NCBI GenBank assembly: GCA_045594445.1
Contig: JAZNYL010000102.1
Span: 1-27,421 of the forward strand
Length of the DNA: 27,421 bases
Origin: SVQP01 sp045594445
GTDB taxonomy: Bacteria > Bacillota > Clostridia > Oscillospirales > CAG-272
Direction: 5' to 3'
Shown here: positions 15,990 to 23,815 of the stretch, piece by piece
Position numbering within the stretch: position 1 is the stretch's first letter
Layout of the letters: each line of letters begins with the position of its first letter
Translations under genes and position numbers: made by a program
The notes under the pieces: model-generated
The model's database searches: none
Told to the model about the DNA's origin: nothing
Seen by the model: only the letters and a program-made list of their open reading frames with translations

Positions 15990-18368
15990 TTAGCTCAATG
16001 CGCGGTACAGAATACGGAGAGAATCCTCGTCTGTGATCAGCTCGTCTGCGATCACGACCAAACCCTCTGCTGTCAGCGTGATCTGTTTGCCCGCTGCCCC
16101 TATGATGGCATTTGCCTTGACGTATTGCATGCCGTAATGGTTGTAAGTCGTCTCGCCTGCACAGCTGTAGCCAAGAGACTCAAGGAAAGAGACGGGGAGA
16201 TAGATCTCCTCGTTGCTTGCCAGCAGCACGCCCAGCGTATTGTCCTCGACCAATCTGACCGATTTGCCGCCCACAAACGCGTTGTAGGAGCGGGATTTGA
16301 GCACAACCATATCGTCTTCAAGCACGTCGGGGAGCTTGACTTCGGTTTGCTTGGTGGTATAGCGGTAGTTGTATCTGCCGCTCGGAGCTGCGTCACCCTG
16401 ATCCAAGAATTCCATGATATCGCCGGTGGGTACCGAATTGTCCGCCCACTTGAAATCAAAGGTGTCGCCTGCGCCGATCAAGTCCTTTGCAAGCTTGATC
16501 TGCAGCATGTTGCCCGAAAGCGTGTACTTGGCATTGCCAACGCTTTGGAATTGCCAAGTGTCCGTACCAACGAATTTTTCCACGGAAACGTAGCCGTCTG
16601 CCTGCGTGCGGTTGATCATGTAGTCGTAGCCGTACCAGCCCGTGGCATCGTCGCAGTCCGCGTTGATAAAGAGGTTCATCCAGCGGTTACCCTCGGGTGC
16701 GGTGATCTGGTCGGCGCATTCCACGTAGAAATAAAGGGAAGAGGAGTCGCTTGAAACCTTGGCGGTCACGATGTCGTTTCTGCCCGAGAAGTTGACGTAC
16801 ATGCCGTTCTCATTGCCGCCTACGTGACCGGGGGAGGTGCGGTGCGCGGTGTCACCCTCGTAGTCGCGGTATTCGGGACCCACCGCGTACCACTGGCCAA
16901 GAGAGCCGTCGATATCGATCGCCCATTGGCCAAAGGCGGATTCGATCTGCCTGCTTCCCTTGTAGGGACGCAGATTGATGGCCATCTGGTAAAGGTAATT
17001 GTCGCCAAAGCCGCCCTTCATGGGCTCTAAGTCGCGGGAAAATTCGGGATTGAACTGATCCACGAAATAGGTGGTGTGGGGGGAGTTCGGATTGTTCGAA
17101 ACGGTATATTCGCCTGCTAAGATCTGTCCGACCCCCGCGCCGCCTGCGCCGGCGCCCGACCATCTGCCCGCGATCCATTCGTTCCAGCCTGTTAGCATCA
17201 GCACGGGAGGATTGTTTTGGTAAACCTTTTCAAATTGATCGTCAAAGGCAAGGCCAAGACCGGTGGTGGTGTTCATCAAAGCATAGCCGAAGTTCCAATC
17301 TCCCTCGTATTCGGGAACGCGGCGGTTGGCCCAGCTGCGGCCTGCCTGGAATCCAAACATATTGGTCGCCCAGAAGCCGCACATGGCGTACATCTGTTCA
17401 AAGTCGCCCTTGTCATCGCCGTACCCCTTGCTTTGCGTGTTGCCACTCCAAGCCCAGCAGTCGATGCCCTTGCGCTTGGTGTACCAGTTGGAGGCACCGA
17501 TCGCCCAGGAATAGCGAATGGTGAAAAAGTCTCTTTGCTCATCGGTCATGGCCACGTCGTCGGGCAAGAGCAAAAGCGGCTTGCCATCCCAATAGAACCA
17601 AAGATCCTCGTAAAGCCCGGGCTCGTAAAGGTTGTGCCACAGCTCGGCGAATTCCGCGTCGTAAGCACCGCACAAAAATGCAATCTTGGGAACGGCATAG
17701 CCCTCGCGGCGCACCTCCTCCCAAACCTTGAGCAGGGCTTCGTAGCTGACCTTGTGCGTGTTATTGTTGGTAATATCGAAGTAAACGAAGTCCACGCCCG
17801 CTTCGGCAAGCATGTAGGCGTGCTTGCGCAGCACCCATTCGTCGTTGGAGGAATAGTAACCGAAATAGGGCTCAGCCCAGTAGTGCGGATGGCCCTCGCC
17901 ACCCTCTTGCATGACCTCGTAAAGCTTGTCTACGCCGCCTTCCAGGTATGCGGCATAGTGGTCGGATGCGGGAATTTCGGAGATCGAGCTCTGATCTCTG
18001 TCTCTCCAAAGGAAATAGAAGATGCCGACTACGTTTTCGGACGGATCTTTCGTGTTTGCAGCGTCGGGTGTAGAGCGGTCCGCGCCGTCGGTTGCGACCC
18101 AGGTGTCGGCAAAGACATCGCGCGTGGCGGGCAGGATGCCGTTGTTATTCTGATCGGTCGGATCGTACGAGTACGTCGGCAGAACAAGATCGGTCGTGGT
18201 CACAAAGGCGTCTGCCTTGGGGACGTCTTGCTCGGGGGCTTGCGACTCGGGAACAGCTGTACTCTCGGCATCTGGCCCGACAGGCGGCTGCGGGTTTGAG
18301 GGGGTACATGCGGCCAGCGTGCCAAGCAGTATCATAAGACTCAATAAATAAAGCAAAAAGCGTTTCAT
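15990..18368 (-). CDS. GH99-like lipoprotein with CBM9-like and stalk-like domains
   Basis: A 792-residue lipoprotein with lipobox LAAC (Cys21) and a Pro/Glu-rich spacer to about 55. Residues 110-405 resemble GH99-like/WbsX-type TIM barrels: VGIFYFLW near the start, a long EPYFGYYSSNDEWVLRKHAYMLAEAGVDFVYFD region, and GWNEW (394-398). Residues 470-670 look like a family 9 carbohydrate-binding module (DGSLGQWYAV...LYFYVECAD...NLFINAD). The last 110 residues resemble the copper-amine-oxidase-N stalk domain seen on many Clostridia surface proteins. The inferred role is binding and perhaps cutting a polysaccharide at the cell surface; the linkage is unknown. AAAGGAGG precedes the start, which overlaps the upstream gene's stop by 4 nt (ATGA), so the two proteins are co-translated. 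Confidence 0.75.
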   Translation of the reverse strand: MKRFLLYLLSLMILLGTLAACTPSNPQPPVGPDAESTAVPESQAPEQDVPKADAFVTTTDLVLPTYSYDPTDQNNNGILPATRDVFADTWVATDGADRSTPDAANTKDPSENVVGIFYFLWRDRDQSSISEIPASDHYAAYLEGGVDKLYEVMQEGGEGHPHYWAEPYFGYYSSNDEWVLRKHAYMLAEAGVDFVYFDITNNNTHKVSYEALLKVWEEVRREGYAVPKIAFLCGAYDAEFAELWHNLYEPGLYEDLWFYWDGKPLLLLPDDVAMTDEQRDFFTIRYSWAIGASNWYTKRKGIDCWAWSGNTQSKGYGDDKGDFEQMYAMCGFWATNMFGFQAGRSWANRRVPEYEGDWNFGYALMNTTTGLGLAFDDQFEKVYQNNPPVLMLTGWNEWIAGRWSGAGAGGAGVGQILAGEYTVSNNPNSPHTTYFVDQFNPEFSRDLEPMKGGFGDNYLYQMAINLRPYKGSRQIESAFGQWAIDIDGSLGQWYAVGPEYRDYEGDTAHRTSPGHVGGNENGMYVNFSGRNDIVTAKVSSDSSSLYFYVECADQITAPEGNRWMNLFINADCDDATGWYGYDYMINRTQADGYVSVEKFVGTDTWQFQSVGNAKYTLSGNMLQIKLAKDLIGAGDTFDFKWADNSVPTGDIMEFLDQGDAAPSGRYNYRYTTKQTEVKLPDVLEDDMVVLKSRSYNAFVGGKSVRLVEDNTLGVLLASNEEIYLPVSFLESLGYSCAGETTYNHYGMQYVKANAIIGAAGKQITLTAEGLVVIADELITDEDSLRILYRALS

Positions 18369-19852
18369 CTTGCAGCCTCCTTTCTCTTGAAAATCAAAGC
18401 AATGCCCAAAAGTGCGACGGGGAAGAGCGCAAGTGCCGCGGAGTTACAGCCGCCCTCTTGCGGGGCAGGCTCGCTTGTCTGCTCGGGTGCCTTTGTGTCG
18501 GGAGCGCTCGTTTCGGGCTCTGTGATCGGCTCGACTGCGGGCAGCTCGGGCTCGACCCATACGTCGGTGTAAACGGCGTTGACCACCAGGTCACCGCCCG
18601 CGGTCATGGAATAGGGCTCCCATGCGCCGCTCTTGCCGGGTACGTACGGCACGACCGGCTCGTTAAATGGCGCGCCATCGTCGGTATAGGTCATGCTGTA
18701 GATCAGCTTGCCCTCGACCATGAAGTCGATCTTGTAGGTGTTGACCCTGGGCTTGAGTGAGGGGTCTTCCGCAGTGGCAAAGGCGCGGGCATCATCCTCG
18801 CTTGCATAAAAGCGAATGTAGGCGACGTCGATCGTATCTCCTGTACTTGCACCGGATGCCAGCGGGTCAAAGCGGAAGGCATAAAGCGTCTCGTCCTTGG
18901 CCTTCCCCCAGCCGGTTTGCGTACAATCTACTATCACGCAATGCCACTGCCCGTCGGGATTGTAGCTCCATTCCACGTGCGTGCCGTCGTTGCCCCAGTG
19001 CGCACCGCCCGAGCGGTTGGTGAAAAATTCACCCTTACCGATCTTGGCCTCGGTGCGGTATTTGATGACAACGTAGGCAAGGTCCGTACCCTTGCCGGTG
19101 GGATTGAATTCGTCACCGAACTTGAAATAAGGGTCGTCACCCTGGGCGGTAAAGGTCACGTAGCCATCGGTGGCTGTAGGGGAGACCTCTACCATCATCA
19201 GCTCGTTTAAGCCAAATTGCGCCTTGACGTCGGGGATCTGTCCCGTAAAGTCGTATGCAAAGGTGGCAGGGTACTGCTCAGTGACGCTGACCATGTCCGC
19301 AATCGTGACCGAGCACCAGAAAGGGCCTGCCTCGCGGCCGTCCAGATATGCCTGTATGCCCGTGATTTTCCCGGGACGCTCGGCCGCCTGGCCGTCACCT
19401 GCGTTCCAAGGGGTATAGCTGGTGCCCTCCAAGCAGATGACCTCAAAATAAAGCTCACCCGTCAGCTTGTCTTCCGCGGGGATGTCCAGCGTCAGATCCG
19501 AGTGGTCCGCGTGGTTGACGATATCTCGCGCGTATAAAGGCTCACTAGCCACGGTGGAGGCGTAGTCACCCTGCCAGCGGTACAGCTTGAAGGTGCCGCG
19601 GTTGGTGTTGTTGCTGTAGGTGGCAAAGTCACAAACGTTGATCTGCAGCAGCTTTTTGGAGGCGTCCACTGTAAATTTATAGCCCACGGGCACGCCCACA
19701 CCGCTCATATAAGGGGTGCCGGATGAGCCGTTTTTGGCAAAGCTGAGCGTTTCAATGCCCGAGTCTGCTTGCTCGGCAGATACCGCGAAAAGTGTGCCGC
19801 AAAAGCAAAAGATCAGCAGCACAGTCATGAAAATGGAAAGAATTTTTCTCAT
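18365..19852 (-). CDS. Secreted multidomain protein with Cys-containing C-terminal membrane anchor
   Basis: A 495-residue protein with a signal peptide (cleavage likely after AVSA, about residue 26). The middle holds two beta-rich regions I cannot name with confidence (about 50-200 and 210-360); the second has carbohydrate-module character, with many aromatic residues. Residues 372-430 resemble a Listeria-Bacteroides (InlB B-type) repeat: IDFMVEGKLIY...DGAPFNEPVVPYVPGK...AVYTD. A Pro/Glu/Thr-rich stalk (430-466) leads to EGGCN, a hydrophobic helix (471-488) and KRKEAAR. GGC plus helix plus basic tail is a recurring C-terminal sorting-like signal in Clostridia. It is the first gene of the operon with the GH99-like lipoprotein. 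Confidence 0.7.
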   Translation of the reverse strand: MRKILSIFMTVLLIFCFCGTLFAVSAEQADSGIETLSFAKNGSSGTPYMSGVGVPVGYKFTVDASKKLLQINVCDFATYSNNTNRGTFKLYRWQGDYASTVASEPLYARDIVNHADHSDLTLDIPAEDKLTGELYFEVICLEGTSYTPWNAGDGQAAERPGKITGIQAYLDGREAGPFWCSVTIADMVSVTEQYPATFAYDFTGQIPDVKAQFGLNELMMVEVSPTATDGYVTFTAQGDDPYFKFGDEFNPTGKGTDLAYVVIKYRTEAKIGKGEFFTNRSGGAHWGNDGTHVEWSYNPDGQWHCVIVDCTQTGWGKAKDETLYAFRFDPLASGASTGDTIDVAYIRFYASEDDARAFATAEDPSLKPRVNTYKIDFMVEGKLIYSMTYTDDGAPFNEPVVPYVPGKSGAWEPYSMTAGGDLVVNAVYTDVWVEPELPAVEPITEPETSAPDTKAPEQTSEPAPQEGGCNSAALALFPVALLGIALIFKRKEAAR

Positions 19853-19907
19853 TACGTCGTTCCTTTCTTGTGAAAAATCAGGAAGGGGATCGTTTCTTGA
19901 TGTGACT

Positions 19908-19936
19908 ATTGTACCACAAAAGCATCAAGGTTGCAA
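19908..19936 (-). promoter_or_regulatory. Sigma-A promoter of the exported glycosidase operon
   Basis: On the minus strand, TTGCAA (19936-19931), a 17-nt spacer and TACAAT (19913-19908) with extended TG. A TTTGGTC-N5-GGCCAAA inverted repeat (19942-19960, one G-U) lies 5 nt upstream of the -35 and could be an activator site. Confidence 0.7.
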
Positions 19937-20027
19937 GGGAATTTGGTCAGATTGGCCAAAGTGTTTCACGCTTTTTTTGATTTTAAAGAAAAGATCATGA
20001 AAATTATAAAAATTTTCCGTTATCCTA

Positions 20028-20056
20028 TTGCATTTTAGAATAAACTGTGATATAAT
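20028..20056 (+). promoter_or_regulatory. Sigma-A promoter of secG
   Basis: TTGCAT (20028-20033), 17-nt spacer, TATAAT (20051-20056) with extended TG. The AT-rich stretch just upstream (19999-20017, with the inverted repeat GAAAATT/AATTTTC) may act as an UP element. Confidence 0.8.
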
Positions 20057-20069
20057 ACCATGGTATGAC

Positions 20070-20094
20070 GGTCGAAAGACCCGGGCAAAGCCCG
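20070..20094 (+). other. Two small hairpins in the secG leader
   Basis: GGTC-GAAA-GACC (GNRA tetraloop, 20070-20081) is followed at once by CGGGC-AAA-GCCCG (20082-20094), 35 nt before the secG start. The second hairpin core recurs near 25395. Confidence 0.6.
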
Positions 20095-20129
20095 CATCAT
20101 AGGATGATTTGAAACGGAGGATATATACA

Positions 20130-20444
20130 ATGAGCGAATTTTTGGTAGCTATCAGCGGCTGGGGCACTCACGCAGGTGCAGAGGTCGTAGGCTGGGTTGT
20201 ATTTGCACTGTCCATCGTACTGGTTCTGCTGTCCATCGGTCTGGTTGTTGCAATTCTGATGCAGTCTTCTAAGGATCACAAGCTCTCCGGTGCTATTGCC
20301 GGTGGTGCTGACACCTTCTTTGGCAAGAACAAGGGCAACGAAATGGATAAGCTTTTCTCTAAGCTGACCATCATCGGTTCTTCGGTATTCGTTGTAATCG
20401 TGATTGCGCTGTACGTGCTGATCAACTGGTATACGCTGGCGTAA
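20130..20444 (+). CDS. secG: Preprotein translocase subunit SecG
   Basis: A 104-residue membrane protein that assists SecYE during export. It has two membrane helices (about 20-45 and 75-100) joined by the family's loop: ILMQSSKDHKLSGAIAGGA (family pattern ILLQ-x-x-K...G-GG). The start at ATG 20130 has GGAGG 9 nt upstream; seven further codons upstream are open but lack a site. It is longer than most SecG proteins (about 75-80), mainly through an N-terminal extension of about 20 residues. The gene is monocistronic, with its own promoter and terminator. Confidence 0.9.
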   Translation: MSEFLVAISGWGTHAGAEVVGWVVFALSIVLVLLSIGLVVAILMQSSKDHKLSGAIAGGADTFFGKNKGNEMDKLFSKLTIIGSSVFVVIVIALYVLINWYTLA

Positions 20445-20458
20445 GATCCCAGGCTGTC

Positions 20459-20495
20459 AAAAGAAGACCTCGCAAGGCATGCGAGGTCTTCTTTT
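20459..20495 (+). terminator. Terminator of secG
   Basis: A perfect 16-bp stem (AAAAGAAGACCTCGCA with its complement at 20480-20495), 5-nt loop, followed by C and five T. Confidence 0.95.
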
Positions 20496-20502
20496 CTTTT
20501 TC

Positions 20503-20531
20503 TTGACATTCGGGCAAATATATGATATGAT
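20503..20531 (+). promoter_or_regulatory. Sigma-A promoter of the carboxypeptidase gene
   Basis: TTGACA (20503-20508), 17-nt spacer, TATGAT (20526-20531) with extended TG. Confidence 0.8.
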
Positions 20532-20565
20532 ATTATAAAGAATTGTTTGTCGAATGAGGATATAT

Positions 20566-21792
20566 ATGAATCATCAGAATCATCAGAATAAATCTCCGAA
20601 TAACGGCATGGAAATGCGCCAGCTGACCTTTCTTGCCGTCATTCTTGCTGCCTTGCTTGTGCTCGTGTTGGGTGGCTTTGCCATCATGCAATGGGTGGTG
20701 ATCCCTCTGATCAATCAAAACGACACGCCCCCCATTGCGGAAACCCCCGGCTCCAATCTGACCGAGCCTGTCACGCCCGAGCAGCAAACAGGCCCTGCAG
20801 ACGAGCAGCCCTCTTGGTTAGAGAGCATTTTCGCGGGCATTCTGGATCTGTTCACTCCCGGTGAGAAGGATCCCCAAGATCAGCGTCCCGCGGTGGATCC
20901 CAATGCCACCTATCCCTTTGCAGCAAATGCATCCACGGGCCCTACGCTCCCTACGGGGCAGGGCGCTGTGATTGCGGATGGAGAGACCAACTCCAAATAC
21001 AGCATTGTGATCAATGCCAAGACCGGTGAGGTGCTGGCAGGCGAGCTTGCGGACGAGCGCATGTATCCCGCATCCATGACCAAGGTGATGACGCTGCTGG
21101 TTGCCGTGGAGCACTTGCAGCATGAAAGCAGCCTGCAGGATCAGCTTGCGGTCACCAAAGAGGCGCAGGAGGCCATGGCGGCGCAGGGCTCCTCGGGTGT
21201 ATTAGTTTCCAAGGACTCGGTGGGTGACGTGCTGACTGTGGAGGGCATGCTGTATGCCATCATTCTGGCATCCGACGGCGTGGCTTGCCTGGAGGTGGCC
21301 AATTATATTGCAGGCTCTGAGGAGGCCTTTGTGGAAATGATGAACCAAAAGGCGGCCGATCTTGGCTTGACCAATACGCATTTCTCCAATACCACCGGCC
21401 TGCACAGCGACGATCACTATACCACCTGCCGCGAAATGGCGGCCATTATGGCGTACACCATGCAAAACGAGCTGTGTGCCAAGATCATGTCTACCGAGTA
21501 TTACAACGCACCCTTCTATTGGCCGCAGGGCAACAAAACGCTGACCTATTACTTAAAGCATGGATACTTGGTGGAAAGGGTAGAGTCTTACTACGGAAAC
21601 GGCTCAACCAAACCCAACAATCTGACCATCACCGCTGCCAAGACCGGACTTACCGACCAGGCAAAGAGCTGCCTTGTATCCTATGCCGAGGGCGCGGATG
21701 GCAGCGCTTATGTCTGCGTAACCGGCTTTGCCTCAAAAAGCGCACAGTATATTGACGACCACGTCAGTCTGTATAACAAATACGCAAAATAA
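20566..21792 (+). CDS. D-alanyl-D-alanine carboxypeptidase (peptidase S11)
   Basis: A 408-residue penicillin-binding-protein-type enzyme that trims the terminal D-Ala from peptidoglycan stems. An uncleaved N-terminal helix (about 20-50) anchors it, followed by a Pro/Glu-rich linker (52-140). The catalytic domain has SMTK (170-173, nucleophile Ser170) and KTG (359-361). The second motif, normally SxN (often SGN), reads SDG at 236-238 in LASDGVACLEVAN, so the Asn is missing. I chose ATG 20566 because GAGGA lies 5 nt upstream; the ATG at 20554 is in frame but has no site. Terminators on both sides make it monocistronic. Confidence 0.88.
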   Translation: MNHQNHQNKSPNNGMEMRQLTFLAVILAALLVLVLGGFAIMQWVVIPLINQNDTPPIAETPGSNLTEPVTPEQQTGPADEQPSWLESIFAGILDLFTPGEKDPQDQRPAVDPNATYPFAANASTGPTLPTGQGAVIADGETNSKYSIVINAKTGEVLAGELADERMYPASMTKVMTLLVAVEHLQHESSLQDQLAVTKEAQEAMAAQGSSGVLVSKDSVGDVLTVEGMLYAIILASDGVACLEVANYIAGSEEAFVEMMNQKAADLGLTNTHFSNTTGLHSDDHYTTCREMAAIMAYTMQNELCAKIMSTEYYNAPFYWPQGNKTLTYYLKHGYLVERVESYYGNGSTKPNNLTITAAKTGLTDQAKSCLVSYAEGADGSAYVCVTGFASKSAQYIDDHVSLYNKYAK

Positions 21793-21800
21793 GATATCAC

Positions 21801-21843
21801 CACGGACTGCCGCGATCGTATAGGGGTAGTCCGTGTCTTTTTT
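21801..21843 (+). terminator. Terminator of the carboxypeptidase gene
   Basis: An 11-bp stem CACGGACTGCC / GGTAGTCCGTG with one G-U pair and a 13-nt loop, then TC and six T. Confidence 0.88.
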
Positions 21844-21883
21844 ACTCCTTGCTACATATTCATATATGGAAAGGAGTGATGGA

Positions 21884-22495
21884 ATGCTGCTTTATAAGCC
21901 TTACGACCGCACAAGGGCGGTTGAATACGCGCGCCGTTGGGCGCGTTCAAGAAATCCGCTGTTTATCAATTTCACGGGATACGGCGGGGATTGCACCAGT
22001 TTTGTCTCGCAAAGCATTCTCGCGGGCAGCTGCGAGATGAATTTTACGCCCACCTTTGGGTGGTATTACGTCTCGCCCACCGACCGCGCACCCGCATGGA
22101 GCGGCGTGGAGGCGTTTTACGACTTTATGACGGGTGCTCCCGCCTTTGCCATGGAAAACGGTGGTACGGGTCCTTACGGCCGCGAGGTGAGTAGGGGTGA
22201 GGTGCTGCCGGGTGACGTGGTACAGCTTTTTGACCGAGAAGGGGATTATTACCACACACTGATAGTCACCGAGCTGCGCGGAAACGAGATTCTGATCGCG
22301 GCGCACTCGGACGACGCGCTGGACCGCAGGCTTTCCTCTTACACAAACGCCGCAGGGCAAAGATTTATTCATATCGAGGGCGTGCGTGTGCAAGCACCGG
22401 ACGACACCTGCTACTTTGACTTATTGGAAGGAATTGCGCTGTCAGGGCAGGGCGTGACGCCTGCAGCAGACAGAAATTCGGAATCCGACGAATAA
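21884..22495 (+). CDS. Amidase-domain protein (Amidase_6-like, papain-type)
   Basis: A 203-residue protein resembling the putative amidase domain PF12671: YDRTRAVEYARRWARSRNP, then the active-site Cys37 in GGDCTSFVSQ, and His124 in DYYHTLIVTE, with a possible second His141. Such domains occur in clostridial and bacillar cell-wall and spore proteins. Here there is no signal peptide, membrane helix or wall-binding domain, so it is either cytoplasmic, exported by another route or packaged in the spore. The start at ATG 21884 has AAGGAG 8 nt upstream; ATG 21866 is in frame but would place that site inside the gene. No promoter was recognised; the gene lies 40 nt after a terminator. Confidence 0.8.
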   Translation: MLLYKPYDRTRAVEYARRWARSRNPLFINFTGYGGDCTSFVSQSILAGSCEMNFTPTFGWYYVSPTDRAPAWSGVEAFYDFMTGAPAFAMENGGTGPYGREVSRGEVLPGDVVQLFDREGDYYHTLIVTELRGNEILIAAHSDDALDRRLSSYTNAAGQRFIHIEGVRVQAPDDTCYFDLLEGIALSGQGVTPAADRNSESDE

Positions 22496-22519
22496 AAAAT
22501 AAAAAATAATCAAAGAAAG

Positions 22520-22545
22520 TGAAACCAATTTGCAAAAAGCCTGTC
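22520..22545 (+). promoter_or_regulatory. ECF-type promoter of the sigma factor gene
   Basis: TGAAAC (22520-22525), 16-nt spacer, TGTC (22542-22545), continuing TTAAT. Spacing and -35 match Firmicutes ECF promoters (TGAAAC-N16-CGTC/CGTA), so the sigma factor probably drives its own gene. A-rich DNA just upstream (22496-22518) may be an UP element. Confidence 0.65.
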
Positions 22546-22576
22546 TTAATGGGTGAGACACAAAAGAGGTGAATTT

Positions 22577-23125
22577 ATGGAGGACAAACAAATCGTGGAT
22601 CTGTACTGGGCGCGAAACGAGGACGCCATTACCCAGACCTCGGTCAAATACGGCAAGATGATGCAGGCCACCTCGCATTCCATCGTGGGCTCGCACGAGG
22701 ATGCCGAGGAATGCGTCAACGACGCGTATTTAGCGGCATGGAATTCCATGCCCGAGAACCGTCCGACCTATCTTGGAGCGTACATGGCCAAGATCATTCG
22801 CAATATCTCACTCAACCGCTATGATCGCAACCACGCCGCCAAGCGGCACGGCGTGCAGGTGGTGTTTGAGGAGCTGGAGGAATGCCTTGGCGACTACGAA
22901 ACGCCCGAGGAGCAATACGAGTCGGGCTGCTTGCGCGACGTGCTCAACGAATTTTTGGAGGGCTTGAGCGAGGAAAAGCGCGTGGTGTTCTTACGCAGGT
23001 ATTTCTACACCGATTCGATCTCGGATATCGCCGGGCGTATGCAAATGAGTGAGGGTAAGGTCAAAACTATGCTGTTCCGCATGCGTGCGCAATTAGCCGA
23101 GGTACTAAAGGAGGCGGGTATATGA
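22577..23125 (+). CDS. ECF RNA polymerase sigma factor
   Basis: A 182-residue group 4 sigma factor. Region 2 (about 10-80) includes HEDAEECVNDAYLAAW (40-55), the -10 recognition helix. Region 4 (about 125-178) has the helix-turn-helix SISDIAGRMQMSEGKVKTMLFRMR. There is no region 3 or extra C-terminal domain. The start at ATG 22577 follows AGAGGTG. Its stop overlaps the next gene's ATG by 4 nt (ATGA), a typical coupling of sigma and anti-sigma genes. The closest type by eye is the large clostridial ECF group whose partner is a short single-pass membrane protein. Confidence 0.9.
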   Translation: MEDKQIVDLYWARNEDAITQTSVKYGKMMQATSHSIVGSHEDAEECVNDAYLAAWNSMPENRPTYLGAYMAKIIRNISLNRYDRNHAAKRHGVQVVFEELEECLGDYETPEEQYESGCLRDVLNEFLEGLSEEKRVVFLRRYFYTDSISDIAGRMQMSEGKVKTMLFRMRAQLAEVLKEAGI

Positions 23126-23766
23126 ACGGACGCAGACTTTACGACGAAATCGGTGGTGTGGACGAACGCTTCCTGCAAGAGGCGGCAACGTATCGCGCAA
23201 GACGCAAAGCCCCCACTTGGCGCGTAGCATTGATCGCAGCGGTATTGGCGCTGGTTGGTGCGCTGTTGCTTGGCACGCTTGCCATGAGCGTGGGCGTTGC
23301 CATTCTGGGCGGCATTTTGCATGATGCACTCAATCAAGCACCCCAAGCTCCCGAGCAGAACGAGGAGGAACCCGTTTCCTACACCATTGCAAGTATGGAG
23401 CAGACGCTGGCGCAAAGGCAAGGATACATGCAGCCCACCGATGCGGAGGGCATTGAGCTCTTTGACGGCTCGGCGCAGCTGATCTGGACCGATTCGGAGT
23501 CGGGTGAATACTATCGCGTACGACTGAGCGACAGCGAGCTTGGCAACCTGCTTTACCTGATGCAAAAGAATCCCAAGGACATCAGCGTGGATTCCGAGCA
23601 GCCTGCGTACCGGATCTGGATCTGCTTTGGCGACGGTACGGTGGTCTCTCCGTATCTCAAGGCCAACGCAGGCAACGCAGGACACGGACAGCTGTTTGAT
23701 TACGATCCCGAGCTGGAGCTTTCGGGGGAACTGATCAAGCTGATCATGTATTGCGTAGAAACCTGA
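23122..23766 (+). CDS. Putative membrane anti-sigma factor
   Basis: A 214-residue protein. A short cytoplasmic N-terminus (1-33, RRLYDEIGGVDERFLQEAATYRARRKAP) resembles the conserved start of proteins that commonly follow ECF genes in gut Clostridia. A hydrophobic segment (34-66) makes one long or two close membrane helices. The remaining 145 residues are probably outside and could sense a signal: acidic, beta-rich, no known domain. There is no zinc-binding anti-sigma (HxxxCxxC) motif. The anti-sigma role is inferred from position, overlap and topology, not from a recognised domain. Confidence 0.7.
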   Translation: MNGRRLYDEIGGVDERFLQEAATYRARRKAPTWRVALIAAVLALVGALLLGTLAMSVGVAILGGILHDALNQAPQAPEQNEEEPVSYTIASMEQTLAQRQGYMQPTDAEGIELFDGSAQLIWTDSESGEYYRVRLSDSELGNLLYLMQKNPKDISVDSEQPAYRIWICFGDGTVVSPYLKANAGNAGHGQLFDYDPELELSGELIKLIMYCVET

Positions 23767-23789
23767 AATTCTCCAAAACCTCTTTTGTC
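23764..23789 (+). promoter_or_regulatory. Second ECF-type promoter, before the VWA lipoprotein gene
   Basis: TGAAAT (23764-23769), 16-nt spacer, TGTC (23786-23789), continuing TACAT. This is the same architecture as the sigma gene's promoter. The -35 begins inside the TGA stop of the anti-sigma gene, and the ribosome site AAGGAG follows 11 nt after the -10. Confidence 0.5.
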
Positions 23790-23815
23790 TACATCAAAGC
23801 AAGGAGAGTATGATC

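Noticed and set aside
17217..18299. 360-codon open frame on the plus strand
   Set aside because: It is antisense to the GH99-like lipoprotein gene; no recognisable domain, and the minus-strand gene has a signal peptide, domains and a strong ribosome site.
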